This document shows positions 51,208-51,834 of a DNA stretch of 51,834 nt, piece after piece. The translations under genes were made by a program, and so were the position numbers. This DNA comes from Dehalococcoidia bacterium (GTDB lineage: Bacteria; Chloroflexota; Dehalococcoidia; UBA3495): NCBI GenBank assembly GCA_030753265.1, contig JASMCQ010000005.1, positions 1 through 51,834 on the forward strand, read 5' to 3'. Under the pieces are notes generated by a model. It did no database searches, was not told where the DNA came from, and worked only from the letters and a program-made list of their open reading frames with translations. Each line of letters opens with the position of its first letter. Position 1 is the stretch's first letter.

Positions 51208-51834
51208 GCCAGCTTCCAGCAAGAGGCGGAGTGGCCTTCGGACACCTTTAACTGCTCAGGGTACGCCTCCCGGCACCGGTCGTAGGCGTGGGGGCACCGG
51301 TCGGCGAAGGCGCACCCCTGCGGCAGCTTGTCCAGGGCGGGGGGTTGACCTTCGATGGAGTACAGGTGGTCCACATCTTCCTCCACGTTTGGCACCGACC
51401 GCATCAGCGCCTCGGTGTACGGGTGGGCGGGATTATTGAACAGGTCCCGCACCCCGGCGGTTTCCACGACCTTGCCGGCGTACATCACCGCCACCCGGGT
51501 GCACATATGGGCTACAATGCCAAAGTCGTGGGTGATGAAGATGATGGACAGCCCCGTATCCGCCTGCAGGTCTCTCAGCAATTGCAGGTACTGGTATTGA
51601 ATGGTGGCATCCAGTGAGGTGGTCGCCTCGTCGGCGATTAGCACCTTGGGCCCACCGGCCAGGGCGATGGCGCCCACGACCCTCTGGTTCATGCCCCCGC
51701 TCATCTGATGAGGAAAGCTGCCCATCCGTTCCGCGGCGGAGGAGATTTTCACTCTATTCAGCAGATCGATGCCCCGCTCTTTCAAGTCACCGAGCCGGGA
51801 CCCGGTTCTCATCCGCAGGGTCTCGACCACCTGC
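51204..51834 (-). CDS. Peptide-type ABC transporter ATPase OppD/DppD (second system), C-terminal part
   Basis: The frame enters from beyond the window and is open for 209 codons to the stop at 51204. It shows the signature QMSGGMNQRV (Asn where most OppD have Arg), Walker B VLIADEATTSLD (Ala after the catalytic Glu instead of Pro), the switch FITHDFGI and the C-terminal GCAFADRCPHAYDRCR. Walker A lies outside the window. It is similar in sequence to OppD at 35921-36910, consistent with duplication of an oppDF pair. Confidence 0.9.
   Translation of the reverse strand, partial: QVVETLRMRTGSRLGDLKERGIDLLNRVKISSAAERMGSFPHQMSGGMNQRVVGAIALAGGPKVLIADEATTSLDATIQYQYLQLLRDLQADTGLSIIFITHDFGIVAHMCTRVAVMYAGKVVETAGVRDLFNNPAHPYTEALMRSVPNVEEDVDHLYSIEGQPPALDKLPQGCAFADRCPHAYDRCREAYPEQLKVSEGHSASCWKLA

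Overview
The window is about 52 kb of GC-rich bacterial DNA. Genes are dense, GTG and TTG starts are common, and most genes have AGGAGG-type ribosome binding sites. No rRNA, tRNA or CRISPR array is visible. The gene content resembles a terrestrial or marine Chloroflexota genome of the Dehalococcoidia/SAR202 type: Thr/Pro-linker surface proteins, CaiB and acyl-CoA dehydrogenase paralogues, hyuAB, opp-type transporters, IS481, and a threonine synthase-NIL-MoaD cluster. That placement is inference from gene content; no phylogenetic marker was tested. Several genes are broken by single-base changes, two of them in runs of five G/C. This suggests a metagenome-assembled or long-read sequence with residual indels.

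Layout. 1-7.7 kb: a partial gene; two large membrane-anchored proteins that share a new-looking N-terminal domain but carry different outer modules (ZU5 + repeats + TolB-like propeller, and IPT/TIG-like repeats); YajQ; an alpha/beta hydrolase that lacks its nucleophilic serine. 7.8-16.6 kb: housekeeping and metabolism, with a fused shikimate kinase/3-dehydroquinate synthase, a TauE-like exporter with a small membrane partner, Tgt, a convergent thrC-NIL-MoaD operon (probable sulfur-carrier-dependent amino acid synthesis), NhaA and a small dimeric-barrel protein. 16.7-30.6 kb: a mixed region bounded by two inverted copies of a ~145 bp MITE-like repeat, with an FAD-linked oxidase/AGPS-like protein, an MFS carrier, a Cas4-like solo nuclease, a D-aminoacylase-like amidohydrolase, a lipoprotein metalloprotease with a seven-fold Trp-containing helical repeat, small secreted proteins, an ICMT-like methyltransferase, DUF1326, a small HTH protein and a frameshifted YjeF_N domain.

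30.9-34.7 kb holds hyuAB (hydantoinase/oxoprolinase-like). 49.3-34.9 kb on the minus strand is the main accessory system. One promoter reads a peptide-type ABC transporter binding protein and permease B, then six catabolic genes (enoyl-CoA hydratase, FAS1/MaoC-like dehydratase, FrdA-like flavoprotein, two near-duplicate acyl-CoA dehydrogenases, CaiB CoA-transferase), then permease C and the ATPases D and F. The transporter is thus wrapped around a CoA-dependent degradation pathway, which predicts uptake and breakdown of one organic acid or amide family. Upstream lie an IS481 transposase relic and the end of a second oppDF pair that runs off the window.
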